A stretch of DNA of 17,783 nucleotides, from assembly GCA_001771975.1 (NCBI GenBank), contig MERE01000023.1, positions 1 through 17,783 of the forward strand, written 5' to 3'. Below are positions 1 to 6,669 of this stretch, one piece after another (position 1 is the stretch's first letter; each line of letters starts with the position of its first letter). The notes beneath the pieces are model-generated. The model saw only the letters and a list, made by a program, of their open reading frames with translations. It did no database searches and was not told the origin of the DNA. The stretch is from Betaproteobacteria bacterium RIFCSPLOWO2_02_FULL_68_150. Lineage in GTDB: Bacteria; Pseudomonadota; Gammaproteobacteria; Burkholderiales; SG8-39. A program made the translations under genes and the position numbers.

Positions 1-144
1 TATGCGATGATCGCCGTGGTGGCCAATCATGCCGCAGGCCGTGGCGAAAGTTTGCACGGTGTCGCGCTCGACCGGCTCGAGGCCGTGCTCGACGCGGCCA
101 TGGGGCGCGTGCGGCGCATCATCGAGCAGCTGGTCGCCCAATGA
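1..144 (+). CDS. Probable S-methyl-5'-thioadenosine/thioinosine phosphorylase, C-terminal end (partial)
   Basis: This is the open 5' edge of the window. Frame 1 is open from the first base to a TGA at 142-144 and gives 47 residues. The run AVVANHAAGRGES followed by an amphipathic helix (LDRLEAVLDAAMGRVRRIIEQL) resembles the C-terminus of the purine nucleoside phosphorylase/MTAP family (VxNxAAGrg, then a final helix). In proteobacteria that family includes S-methyl-5'-thioinosine phosphorylase, which salvages the methylthioadenosine left from polyamine or acyl-homoserine-lactone synthesis. The stop overlaps the start of the deformylase gene in an ATGA, so the two are probably co-transcribed and translationally coupled. 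The active-site residues lie outside the window, so which nucleoside it uses cannot be judged. The family call rests on a short C-terminal match only; another PNP-family enzyme is possible. Confidence 0.6.
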   Translation, partial: YAMIAVVANHAAGRGESLHGVALDRLEAVLDAAMGRVRRIIEQLVAQ

Positions 145-674
145 TCCGTGACGTGCTCAAGATGGGTGATCCGCGCCTGCTGCAGCGTTCGCTGCCGGTG
201 GAGCGCTTCGGCACCCCCGAGCTGCGCGAATTGCTGGCCGACCTGCGCGACACCCTGTCGCACCTGAATGGCGCGGGCCTGGCCGCGCCGCAGATCGGCG
301 TCGGCCTGCGCGTGGTGATCTTCGGCGTGCGGGCGAACCCGCGCTATCCGCAGGCGGAGGAGGTTCCGGACACCGTGCTGATCAATCCGGTCATCGAGCC
401 GCTGGCGGCCGAAATGATCGAGGACTGGGAGGGCTGCCTTTCGGTGCCCGGGATGCGCGGCTGGGTCCCGCGCCATGCGCACGTGCGTTACACCGGGTAC
501 GACGAGCAGGGCCGCCGCATGGAACGCGCGGTGCAGGGTTTTCACGCCCGCGTGGTGCAGCACGAATGCGACCACCTCGACGGCATCCTCTACCCGATGC
601 GGCTGCGCGATCTGTCGCGCTTCGGCTACAACGAGGCGCTGTTTCCGGGCGAAGCGCTGCCGCTGGAGGAGTAG
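141..674 (+). CDS. def: Peptide deformylase
   Basis: Removes the formyl group from the N-terminal formyl-methionine of new proteins as they leave the ribosome. The 177-residue protein carries all three signature motifs: GAGLAAPQ (residues 44-51), EGCLS (97-101, metal ligand Cys99) and HECDH (141-145, metal ligands His141 and His145, catalytic Glu142). It should therefore be an active metalloenzyme. Length fits the family (about 165-180). The ATG at 141 overlaps the upstream stop (ATGA), and no better start is visible. Many betaproteobacteria carry more than one deformylase, and the main one usually sits beside fmt. This copy sits beside a nucleoside phosphorylase gene instead, so it may be the second paralogue; that is inference. 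The gene converges on glnD 30 nt away. Confidence 0.93.
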   Translation: MIRDVLKMGDPRLLQRSLPVERFGTPELRELLADLRDTLSHLNGAGLAAPQIGVGLRVVIFGVRANPRYPQAEEVPDTVLINPVIEPLAAEMIEDWEGCLSVPGMRGWVPRHAHVRYTGYDEQGRRMERAVQGFHARVVQHECDHLDGILYPMRLRDLSRFGYNEALFPGEALPLEE

Positions 675-704
675 CGCCGCTGCGGCGGAGGCGCGGCCGC
701 GCCT
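675..704. terminator. Two GC-rich inverted repeats between converging def and glnD
   Basis: The whole gap between the stop codons of def and glnD consists of two palindromic blocks. CGCCGCTGCGGCG (675-687) can form a 5-6 bp stem with a tiny loop. AGGCGCGGCCGCGCCT (689-704) is a perfect 16-bp palindrome. Neither has a T-tract, so this is not a classical intrinsic terminator. Because the arrangement is symmetrical it could act on both converging transcripts, as a pause, a 3'-end-protecting hairpin or a Rho-assisted end. In a genome this GC-rich, short GC palindromes also occur by chance. Confidence 0.35.
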
Positions 705-3281
705 TCACACCTGCAGCACGGCGAGCAACTCCTGCTCCAGCCTGAGCACGCCCTTGGCGTCGGCAAAGGCATCCCCCGAAAGCAGGAATACGTCCTCGGC
801 GCGGTCGCCGAGCGTGTTGATCTTGGCGGAATGCAGGCTGATGTGATGGTCCGCGAGCACCCGGGCGATGCCGTACAGCAGCCCCGGGCGGTCGGCAGCG
901 ACGATCTGCAGAACCTGGTAGGCGCCGCGCTCGTCGGGGCGGATGTCGACCACCGGTGAAATCGGATAGTGACGCACGCGGCGCGAGAGGCGCCCGGAGC
1001 GCGGCGCGCCGAGCGGCGCCTGCGACGCGAGTTCGTCCGCCAGGCCGTTCTCGATCAGATTGATCAGATCGCGGTAATGCACGCCGCGGTCGTGCCCAAG
1101 CACGAGAAAGGTGTCGAGCGCATAGCGATGGCGCGTGGTGTGGATCTTGGCCTCGACGATGCTGAAGCCGGCACGCTCGAAGTAGCCGCAGATGCGCGCG
1201 AACAGCCTCTCGCGGTCGGGCGCGTAGATCATCACCTGCAAGCCTTCGCCCATCGGCGCCAGGCGCGCCCTGACCACCGGCGCCGCGGACTGAACCCGGA
1301 AGTGCAGGTTGCGCGTCTGCCAGGCGATTTCCTGCGCCTCGTGGCGCAGGAAATACGGCGTGTCGAGCTGCGCCCAGAGCGCCTCCTCGACACCCGGCGA
1401 CAGCGCGTACAGACGCAGCAGGCGCGCGGCTTCGGCCTGCTTTTCGGCCACCACGGCTTCCAGCAGCGGCACCTCACCGGCGAGCACGCGGCGCGCGGCG
1501 CGAAACAGGTCTTCGAGCAGCTTGGCCTTCCACGCGTTCCAGACCCTGGGGCTGGTGCCGCGCACGTCGGCGACCGTGAGCAGGTAGAGCGCGCACAGCC
1601 GGCGTTCGCTGCCGAGCGTGGCGGCAAATGCGCGCACCACCGCCGGGTCGTGCACGTCCTGCTTCTGCGCCACGGTGGACATGGTCAGGTGGTGCTCGAC
1701 GAGGAACACGACCAGTTCGGTGTCCTCGCCCGTCAGGCCGTGGCGCCGGCAGAAGCGCCGTGCATCGCGCGCGCCGAGTTCGGAGTGGTCGCCGCCGCGC
1801 CCCTTGGCGATGTCGTGGTAGAGCGCCGCGATGTAAATCAGCCAGCGCCGCTCGAAACCGCTCATCAGCCGGCTGCAGAGCGGAAATTCGTGCGCCAGCT
1901 CGGGCATGGTGAAGCGGCGCAGGTTGCGCAGCACCATGAGAATGTGCTGGTCCACCGTATAGACGTGAAAGAGGTCGTGCTGCATCTGGCCGACGATGCG
2001 CCCGAACTCGGGCAGGTAACGTCCGAGAATGTCGTACTGGTTCATGCGCCGCGACTCGTGAACCAGGCCGCGCGGCTGCTGCAGGAAGGCGAGGAACAGC
2101 AGCTGCGCCACCGGGTCACGCCGGAAGTTGCGGTCGATGCGGCCTCTGGCACGCCACAGTGCGCGCAGCGTCGCGGCGGTCATGCCACGCAGCTCGTGGT
2201 GCTGCTGCAACAGCAGGAAGCTCTCCAGGATGGCGCGCGGCGCGCGCTCGAAAATCGCCTCGTCGCGCGCCTCCAGCAACTCACCCCTGACCTGGAAGCG
2301 CTCGTTGAGCTGGCGCGGCGGCGTTGCGGGCGGCGGCGCGAGCAGGGCGCCGAAGTTTTGCAGCAGGATCGTATTGAGCTGGGTGACGCCCTTGGCGGCG
2401 CGGTAATAGCGCTGCATCAGGCGCTCGCCGGCGCGCCGCGTCGCGCCGGCATGCAAGCCGCACTGTTCGGCGAGCGCATTCTGGTAGTCGAACACGATGC
2501 GGTCCTCGCGACGGCCGGCGAGGTAGTGCAGGCGGATGCGCAGGTCCTGCAGCAGCGCCTCGTAGCGCGCCAGCTGCAGGGCTTCGCCGTGCTGCACCAG
2601 CGCGTGCCGTTCCAGGTCGCGCCAGCGCCCGCCGACGCCGCTGGCGCGCGCGATCCAGCGGATCACCTGCAGGTCGCGCAAGCCCCCGGGAGCTTCCTTC
2701 AGGTTCGGCTCGAGCGCATACGGCGTGTCCTGATGCTTGGCGTGGCGCTGTTCCTGCTCGAGCTGTTTGGCCTTGAGGAACGCCACCGGGTCGCGCGCCT
2801 GCGCCATGGCGGCGCCGAAGCGGCGATAGAGCGCCGCGCTGCCCTCGAGCAGACGCGCCTCGAGCAGCGCAGTTTCCACCGTGATGTCGGCGCGCGCCGA
2901 CTCGACGCAGGCTGGCACCGTGCGCACGCTGTGGCCGGCCTCGAGGCCGATGTCCCACAGCAGTCCTACCAGGTGCGACAGTCGCTCGCGCTCCAGCGGC
3001 GAAGGATCACGTGCCAGCAGGACCAGGAGATCGACGTCGGAGTACGGAAACAGTTCGCCCCGGCCATAGCCGCCCGTGGCCACCAGAGCGCCGTCCGGGA
3101 CCGGCGCCAGCGCGCGCCAGATCTCCTTCAGCACGCGATCGATCAGCCGGGCGTGCCGGCGCAGCAGCCGCATCGGTGACATCGGCGCGGCGTAGGCTTC
3201 GCGCAACGCGCGCCGACCGTCGCGCAGCAGCGCCTGCCAGTGTGCCGTGGTCGCGTTCACCGGCTGCGGCAAGGCGCTCAT
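705..3281 (-). CDS. glnD: Bifunctional PII uridylyltransferase / uridylyl-removing enzyme GlnD
   Basis: The primary nitrogen sensor. It uridylylates PII proteins when glutamine is low and removes UMP when glutamine is high, which controls glutamine synthetase and the NtrBC system. The 858 residues match the family (about 850-900), and all domains are in order. The nucleotidyltransferase domain has GGYGRGEL (70-77) and the catalytic SDVD (81-84). A conserved EAPGGLRDLQ follows (197-206). The HD hydrolase domain has the His489-Asp490 pair and a second His pair in VEHHLTMS (528-535). Two C-terminal ACT domains, the expected glutamine sensors, start near 680 and 788. The ATG at 3281 gives the usual N-terminus, but no clear Shine-Dalgarno sequence precedes it. 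It starts 16 nt after the map stop, so the two genes are probably one minus-strand unit, as in many proteobacteria. Confidence 0.97.
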   Translation of the reverse strand: MSALPQPVNATTAHWQALLRDGRRALREAYAAPMSPMRLLRRHARLIDRVLKEIWRALAPVPDGALVATGGYGRGELFPYSDVDLLVLLARDPSPLERERLSHLVGLLWDIGLEAGHSVRTVPACVESARADITVETALLEARLLEGSAALYRRFGAAMAQARDPVAFLKAKQLEQEQRHAKHQDTPYALEPNLKEAPGGLRDLQVIRWIARASGVGGRWRDLERHALVQHGEALQLARYEALLQDLRIRLHYLAGRREDRIVFDYQNALAEQCGLHAGATRRAGERLMQRYYRAAKGVTQLNTILLQNFGALLAPPPATPPRQLNERFQVRGELLEARDEAIFERAPRAILESFLLLQQHHELRGMTAATLRALWRARGRIDRNFRRDPVAQLLFLAFLQQPRGLVHESRRMNQYDILGRYLPEFGRIVGQMQHDLFHVYTVDQHILMVLRNLRRFTMPELAHEFPLCSRLMSGFERRWLIYIAALYHDIAKGRGGDHSELGARDARRFCRRHGLTGEDTELVVFLVEHHLTMSTVAQKQDVHDPAVVRAFAATLGSERRLCALYLLTVADVRGTSPRVWNAWKAKLLEDLFRAARRVLAGEVPLLEAVVAEKQAEAARLLRLYALSPGVEEALWAQLDTPYFLRHEAQEIAWQTRNLHFRVQSAAPVVRARLAPMGEGLQVMIYAPDRERLFARICGYFERAGFSIVEAKIHTTRHRYALDTFLVLGHDRGVHYRDLINLIENGLADELASQAPLGAPRSGRLSRRVRHYPISPVVDIRPDERGAYQVLQIVAADRPGLLYGIARVLADHHISLHSAKINTLGDRAEDVFLLSGDAFADAKGVLRLEQELLAVLQV

Positions 3282-3297
3282 GGCGAGTGCGCGATGG

Positions 3298-4098
3298 CTA
3301 CGGCACGATCGCCGGCGGCGGCTGCGTTCCGGCGGATTGCGTCATGACTTCGAACCCGGTGGCGGTGACCAGCACGGTATGCTCCCATTGCGCCGAGAGG
3401 CTGTGATCCTTGGTCACGATGGTCCATCCGTCGGCGAGCTCCCGGATCGCCGCCTTGCCGGCGTTGATCATGGGTTCGATGGTGAAGGTCATTCCCGGCT
3501 CGAGCGCCATGCCGGTTCCCTGGCGGCCGTAGTGCAGCACCTGGGGCTCCTCGTGGAATTTGCGGCCGATGCCATGGCCGCAGAATTCGCGCACCACCGA
3601 ATAACCGTTGTGTTCGGCACATTGCTGGATCGCTGCACCGAGGTCGCCCAGGTGCGCGCCGGGTCGGACCTGGGCAATGCCGCGCCACATGCACTCGTAA
3701 GTCACTTCCACCAGGCGCCGCGCCTGGATGCTCGGCTCGCCGACAAAGTACATGCGGCTGGAGTCGCCGTGATAGCCGTCCTTGATCACCGTGACGTCGA
3801 TATTGAGGATGTCGCCCGGCTTGAGGGTGCGCTCGCCCGGAATGCCGTGGCACACCTGATGGTTGACCGAGGTGCAGACCGATTTCGGAAACGGCTTGTA
3901 GCCCGGCGGCGCGTAGTTGAGAGGCGCGGGAACCGTGCCCTGCACGTTGACCATGTAGTCGTGGCACAGGTCGTTGAGCCGGCCGGTGGTGACACCGGCG
4001 CGCACATGCCCGCCGACATAGTCCAGCACCTCCGCGGCAAGGCGGCCCGCGACGCGCATGCTGGCGATTTCTTCATCCGACTTGAGGCTGACTGGCAT
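3298..4098 (-). CDS. map: Methionine aminopeptidase, type I
   Basis: Removes the N-terminal methionine from new proteins after deformylation. With the chosen start it has 266 residues, close to E. coli Map (264), and shows the five metal ligands of the pita-bread fold: Asp101, Asp112 (HGDSSRM), His175 (GHGIGRKFHEEP), Glu208 (TIEPM) and Glu239 (QWEHT). His84 lies in the conserved NHQVCHGIPG. The ATG at 4098 (MPVSLKSDEEI) is preferred to one at 4167, which would add 23 non-family residues and run through the likely promoter region. No Shine-Dalgarno sequence is visible just upstream of the 4098 start, so initiation may be weak or close to leaderless. The gene is transcribed away from rpsB and leads into glnD. 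That head-to-head map/rpsB layout is also found in E. coli. Confidence 0.96.
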   Translation of the reverse strand: MPVSLKSDEEIASMRVAGRLAAEVLDYVGGHVRAGVTTGRLNDLCHDYMVNVQGTVPAPLNYAPPGYKPFPKSVCTSVNHQVCHGIPGERTLKPGDILNIDVTVIKDGYHGDSSRMYFVGEPSIQARRLVEVTYECMWRGIAQVRPGAHLGDLGAAIQQCAEHNGYSVVREFCGHGIGRKFHEEPQVLHYGRQGTGMALEPGMTFTIEPMINAGKAAIRELADGWTIVTKDHSLSAQWEHTVLVTATGFEVMTQSAGTQPPPAIVP

Positions 4099-4120
4099 CA
4101 GGACTGGGGAAAAAATGCTG

Positions 4121-4133
4121 ATTATGCTAGAAT
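4121..4133. promoter_or_regulatory. AT-rich island with overlapping divergent -10-like hexamers (map / rpsB)
   Basis: Within the 161-nt gap between map and rpsB, positions 4110-4136 are strikingly AT-rich for this genome. On the plus strand TAGAAT (4128-4133) matches the sigma-70 -10 consensus at 5 of 6 positions; TATGCT (4123-4128) is a weaker alternative. On the minus strand ATTATG (4121-4126) reads CATAAT, also 5 of 6. A plus-strand start here would give rpsB a leader of about 120 nt. A minus-strand start would give map a leader of only about 16 nt. No convincing -35 hexamer is found at the right spacing on either strand, so exact promoters are not proved. Location and composition make this the likely shared divergent promoter. 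Confidence 0.45.
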
Positions 4134-4144
4134 TTTCGGCTAGT

Positions 4145-4259
4145 CCGTGGGATTTCCCGCGGGCCAATTTCCCGCCCGGCCTGTAAGGGTGTTCCCGATT
4201 CGCTCGGGGATCGTCGGTAGGACGGTGCGGCAGTGATCAACCCTACACAGGAGCATGGC
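4145..4259 (+). promoter_or_regulatory. Structured rpsB 5' leader, candidate S2 autoregulatory element
   Basis: Three stems can be drawn in the leader. CCGTGGG (4145-4151) pairs with CCCGCGG (4156-4162) around an ATTT loop, with one G-U pair. TTCCCGA (4192-4198) pairs with TCGGGGA (4204-4210) around TTCGC, with one G-U pair. GTAGG (4217-4221) pairs with CCTAC (4242-4246), ending two nt before the Shine-Dalgarno AGGAG (4249-4253). In several bacterial groups S2 represses its own operon by binding a structured rpsB leader. A stem next to the ribosome-binding site fits that kind of control, but I did not match this sequence to a known leader family. The gap is otherwise free of genes. Confidence 0.45.
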
Positions 4260-5006
4260 ATGTCCGTCACGATGCGTCAGATGCTGGAAGCCGGGGTCCA
4301 CTTCGGCCACCAGACGCGGTACTGGAATCCGAAGATGGCACCGTACATCTTCGGCCACCGCAACCGGATTCACATCATCAACCTCGAAAAGACCCTCGCG
4401 CTCTACCAGGAGGCGATGAAGTTCGTGCGCAAACTCTCGGCCAACCGCGGTGCCCTGCTGTTCGTCGGCACCAAGCGCCAGGCGCGCGAGATCGTGCGCG
4501 AAGAGGCGATGCGCTGCACCATGCCCTTCGTCGATCACCGCTGGCTGGGCGGCATGCTGACCAATTTCAAGACCGTCAAGCAGTCGATCAAGCGGCTCAA
4601 GGAAATGGAGCAGATGGCGCAGGACGGCACGCTCGAGCGCATGTCCAAGAAAGAGGCGCTTGGCGTGCAACGCGACATGAACAAGCTGATGCGCTCGCTG
4701 GGCGGCATCAAGGAGCTGACCAGCCCGCCGGACGCGCTGTTCGTGATCGATGTCGGTTACCAGAAGGGCGCCATCGCGGAAGCGAACAAGCTCGGCATCC
4801 CGGTGGTCGGAGTGGTGGATACCAACCACACTCCCGAGGGCATCGACTACGTGATCCCCGGCAACGATGATTCAAGCCGCGCCATCCGGCTGTACGCGCG
4901 CGGCATGGCCGACGCGGTGCTCGAAGGCCGCAACCAGGCGGTCGAGGAAGTGGTGGCCGCCTCGCGCGACGAGTTCGTGGAGGTCGACGAGGCGAGCGGG
5001 GGCTGA
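4260..5006 (+). CDS. rpsB: 30S ribosomal protein S2
   Basis: Small-subunit ribosomal protein that binds late in assembly near the 30S head-body junction and is needed for S1 to join. The 248 residues cover the family from end to end: MRQMLEAGVHFGHQT (5-19), NPKMAPYIFG (23-32), the WLGGMLTNFKT signature (95-105) and VVDTNHTPEGIDYVIPGNDD (185-204). The ATG at 4260 is chosen because AGGAG lies 6 nt upstream and the family begins there; a GTG at 4233 would add nine unsupported residues and swallow the leader. The wording of the N-terminus is the best taxonomic marker in the window and points to betaproteobacteria. It heads the long plus-strand cluster, and a terminator-like hairpin follows before tsf. 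Confidence 0.98.
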   Translation: MSVTMRQMLEAGVHFGHQTRYWNPKMAPYIFGHRNRIHIINLEKTLALYQEAMKFVRKLSANRGALLFVGTKRQAREIVREEAMRCTMPFVDHRWLGGMLTNFKTVKQSIKRLKEMEQMAQDGTLERMSKKEALGVQRDMNKLMRSLGGIKELTSPPDALFVIDVGYQKGAIAEANKLGIPVVGVVDTNHTPEGIDYVIPGNDDSSRAIRLYARGMADAVLEGRNQAVEEVVAASRDEFVEVDEASGG

Positions 5007-5026
5007 GCCCGGCGCCGGGTCGACGC

Positions 5027-5049
5027 AGGGGCCGCCGGCCCCTTTTTTT
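5027..5049 (+). terminator. Intrinsic terminator / attenuator between rpsB and tsf
   Basis: AGGGGCC (5027-5033) pairs perfectly with GGCCCCT (5037-5043) around a GCC loop, followed by an unbroken T run (5043-5049). This is the textbook shape of a Rho-independent terminator and the strongest in the window. It is preceded by a 12-bp palindrome, CCCGGCGCCGGG (5008-5019), just after the rpsB stop. Since tsf starts only 31 nt downstream with its own good ribosome-binding site, the likely role is partial termination, lowering tsf and distal gene expression relative to rpsB. An rpsB-tsf terminator-like hairpin has, to my recollection, also been described in E. coli. Confidence 0.8.
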
Positions 5050-5080
5050 CAGCCTGAGACAGCCAAGGAGCGAATCCAGC

Positions 5081-5920
5081 ATGTCGGAGATCAGTGCCGG
5101 CCAGGTGAAGGAGCTGCGCGAGATGACCGGGCTCGGAATGATGGAGTGCAAGAAGGCGTTGACCGAGTCGGGCGGCGACCTTCGCAAGGCGGAGGAGATC
5201 CTGCGCATCCGCAGCGGCGCCAGGGCGAGCAAAGCCGCCGGCCGCATCGCCTCCGAGGGCGTGATCGGCGCGTGGCTCGCACCCGATGCGCGCCTTGGGG
5301 CGCTGGTCGAGCTGAACTGCGAGACCGATTTCGTCGCCAAGAACGAGGTTTTCCTGGCGTTCGCGCGCGCCCTCGCCGAAACGGCAGCGAAATCGAATGC
5401 GGCCGATGTGGCAGCGCTGGGCGCGCTGCCGATGGACGGTGCCACGGTCGAAGCACGCCGCCAGGCGCTGGTGCAGAAGATCGGCGAAAACATTTCGATC
5501 CGCCGCCTGCAGCGACTGCAAACCGGCGCCAGACTGGCGCAGTACGTGCATGGCGCACGCATCGGTGTCCTGGTTGAATACGAGGGCGCGGATGACGTTG
5601 GCAAGGACCTCGCCATGCACGTCGCGTTCGCCAGGCCGGCCTACCTGACGAAAGCCGAAGTGCCTGCCCAGATTGTGGCGCGCGAGCGCGAAATCCTGCA
5701 GGCACGCGCCAACGAGTCCGGCAAGCCCCCCGAGATCGTCGCCAGGATGGTCGAGGGCGGGCTGAAAAAATTCCTCGGCGAGATCACGCTGCTGGGCCAG
5801 CCGTTTGTCAAGGACGACAAGCAGAGCGTTGAAAAAATGCTCGCCGCAAGAAAGAGCCGCGTGCTCGGTTATCGTTTCCTCGTGCTGGGCGAGGGACTGG
5901 CCAAGCGAAGCGCCGACTAG
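5081..5920 (+). CDS. tsf: Translation elongation factor Ts
   Basis: Guanine-nucleotide exchange factor that releases GDP from EF-Tu. The 279 residues compare with 283 in E. coli. The N-terminal UBA-like region has the signature TGLGMMECKKAL (16-27). The core has TDFVAKNE (82-89), whose Asp-Phe pair (83-84) corresponds to the residues that push into the EF-Tu magnesium site. A second conserved block, GENISIRR, appears near residue 138. The ATG at 5081 has AAGGAG at 5065-5070, a somewhat long 10-nt spacing. It lies downstream of the rpsB terminator hairpin, so its level probably depends on read-through or a separate promoter. Pairing with rpsB is nearly universal in bacteria. Confidence 0.97.
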   Translation: MSEISAGQVKELREMTGLGMMECKKALTESGGDLRKAEEILRIRSGARASKAAGRIASEGVIGAWLAPDARLGALVELNCETDFVAKNEVFLAFARALAETAAKSNAADVAALGALPMDGATVEARRQALVQKIGENISIRRLQRLQTGARLAQYVHGARIGVLVEYEGADDVGKDLAMHVAFARPAYLTKAEVPAQIVAREREILQARANESGKPPEIVARMVEGGLKKFLGEITLLGQPFVKDDKQSVEKMLAARKSRVLGYRFLVLGEGLAKRSAD

Positions 5921-5929
5921 CGCGATCCC

Positions 5930-5935
5930 GGGGAG
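5930..5935 (+). promoter_or_regulatory. Ribosome-binding site that fixes the TTG start of pyrH
   Basis: GGGGAG sits 6 nt before a TTG at 5942. No ATG or GTG occurs in this frame between the tsf stop and 5942. The next ATG (5992) would remove the first strand and the KLSGEAL motif of UMP kinase. The well-placed site therefore supports the rare TTG start. Confidence 0.75.
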
Positions 5936-5941
5936 CCGACC

Positions 5942-6655
5942 TTGCAGCCGAAATACAAGCGCGTCCTTCTCAAGCTCTCGGGCGAAGCGCTGATGGGCGG
6001 CGACCCTTACGGCATCAACCGCCAGACCATCGAGGAAATCGTCGCCGAGATTGCGGCCGTTGCCCGGCTGGGCGTCGAGATCGCGGTCGTCATCGGCGGC
6101 GGCAACATCTTTCGCGGCGTGGCGCCCGGGGCGGCCGGCATGGACCGGGCAACCGCCGATTACATGGGCATGCTCGCCACCGTAATGAACGCGCTTGCGC
6201 TGCAGGACGCGATGCGGCGCGCGGGAACCGTCGCGCGCGTGCAGTCGGCCCTCAACATCGAGCAGGTTGTAGAACCGTACATCCGCGCCAAGGCGATCCG
6301 CTACCTGGAAGAAGGCAAGATCGTGATCTTCGCCGCCGGCACGGGCAATCCGTTCTTTACCACCGACACGGCGGCCGCCTTGCGCGGCAGCGAGATCGGC
6401 GCCGAGATCGTGATCAAGGCTACCAAGGTGGATGGCGTGTACACTGCCGACCCGATGCGTGACCCGTCTGCGCAGCGCTACAGCCGGTTGAGCTTCGACG
6501 AGGCAATCGGACGGCACCTCAAGGTGATGGATGCCACCGCCCTGACGCTGTGCCGCGACCAGAAACTGCCGGTCAACGTCTGCAACATCTTCAAGAAGGA
6601 CGCCCTGCGGCGCGTCGTGGCGGGTGAGGACGAGGGCACCCTGGTACACATCTAG
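5942..6655 (+). CDS. pyrH: Uridylate kinase (UMP kinase), TTG start
   Basis: Phosphorylates UMP to UDP with ATP, the first step from de novo UMP to UTP, CTP and UDP-sugars. It is a hexamer of the amino-acid-kinase fold, unrelated to eukaryotic UMP kinases. The 237 residues (E. coli 241) show KLSGEAL (11-17), the glycine-rich GGGNIFRG (52-59), GTGNPFF (133-139) and TKVDGVY (161-167). The start is TTG at 5942, supported by GGGGAG upstream and by the lack of any other codon that keeps the first strand. A TTG start may lower translation relative to neighbours. It follows tsf by 21 nt and precedes frr by 14 nt in the usual rpsB-tsf-pyrH-frr order. UDP-GlcNAc, one downstream product of this route, is the substrate of LpxA in the same cluster. 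Confidence 0.96.
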   Translation: MQPKYKRVLLKLSGEALMGGDPYGINRQTIEEIVAEIAAVARLGVEIAVVIGGGNIFRGVAPGAAGMDRATADYMGMLATVMNALALQDAMRRAGTVARVQSALNIEQVVEPYIRAKAIRYLEEGKIVIFAAGTGNPFFTTDTAAALRGSEIGAEIVIKATKVDGVYTADPMRDPSAQRYSRLSFDEAIGRHLKVMDATALTLCRDQKLPVNVCNIFKKDALRRVVAGEDEGTLVHI

Positions 6656-6669
6656 AGGGAGATCGCGCG

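Noticed and set aside
969..3179. A 736-codon open frame on the plus strand, antisense to glnD
   Set aside because: The translation is rich in Arg, Ala, Gln, His and Val with no recognisable domain, and it lies opposite a gene with every GlnD motif intact. Long antisense frames are expected in GC-rich DNA because stops are rare.
4082..4093. TTGAGG or CTGACT as the -35 of the rpsB promoter
   Set aside because: TTGAGG (4082-4087) lies 40 nt before TAGAAT, far beyond the 16-18 nt range. CTGACT would pair with AAAAAT, a poor -10. Neither is convincing.
4111..4130. Short direct repeat ATGCT...ATGCT before rpsB as an operator
   Set aside because: Five bases repeated once in an AT-rich promoter island is within chance, and no symmetrical operator shape is present.
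3247..4143. A 298-codon plus-strand frame opposite map
   Set aside because: It is the mirror of map, whose five metal ligands are all present, and it shows no recognisable domain.
4847..6649. A 600-codon open frame on the minus strand across rpsB, tsf and pyrH
   Set aside because: It crosses three well-supported genes and their gaps, matches no family I recognise, and has the low-complexity composition of a shadow frame.
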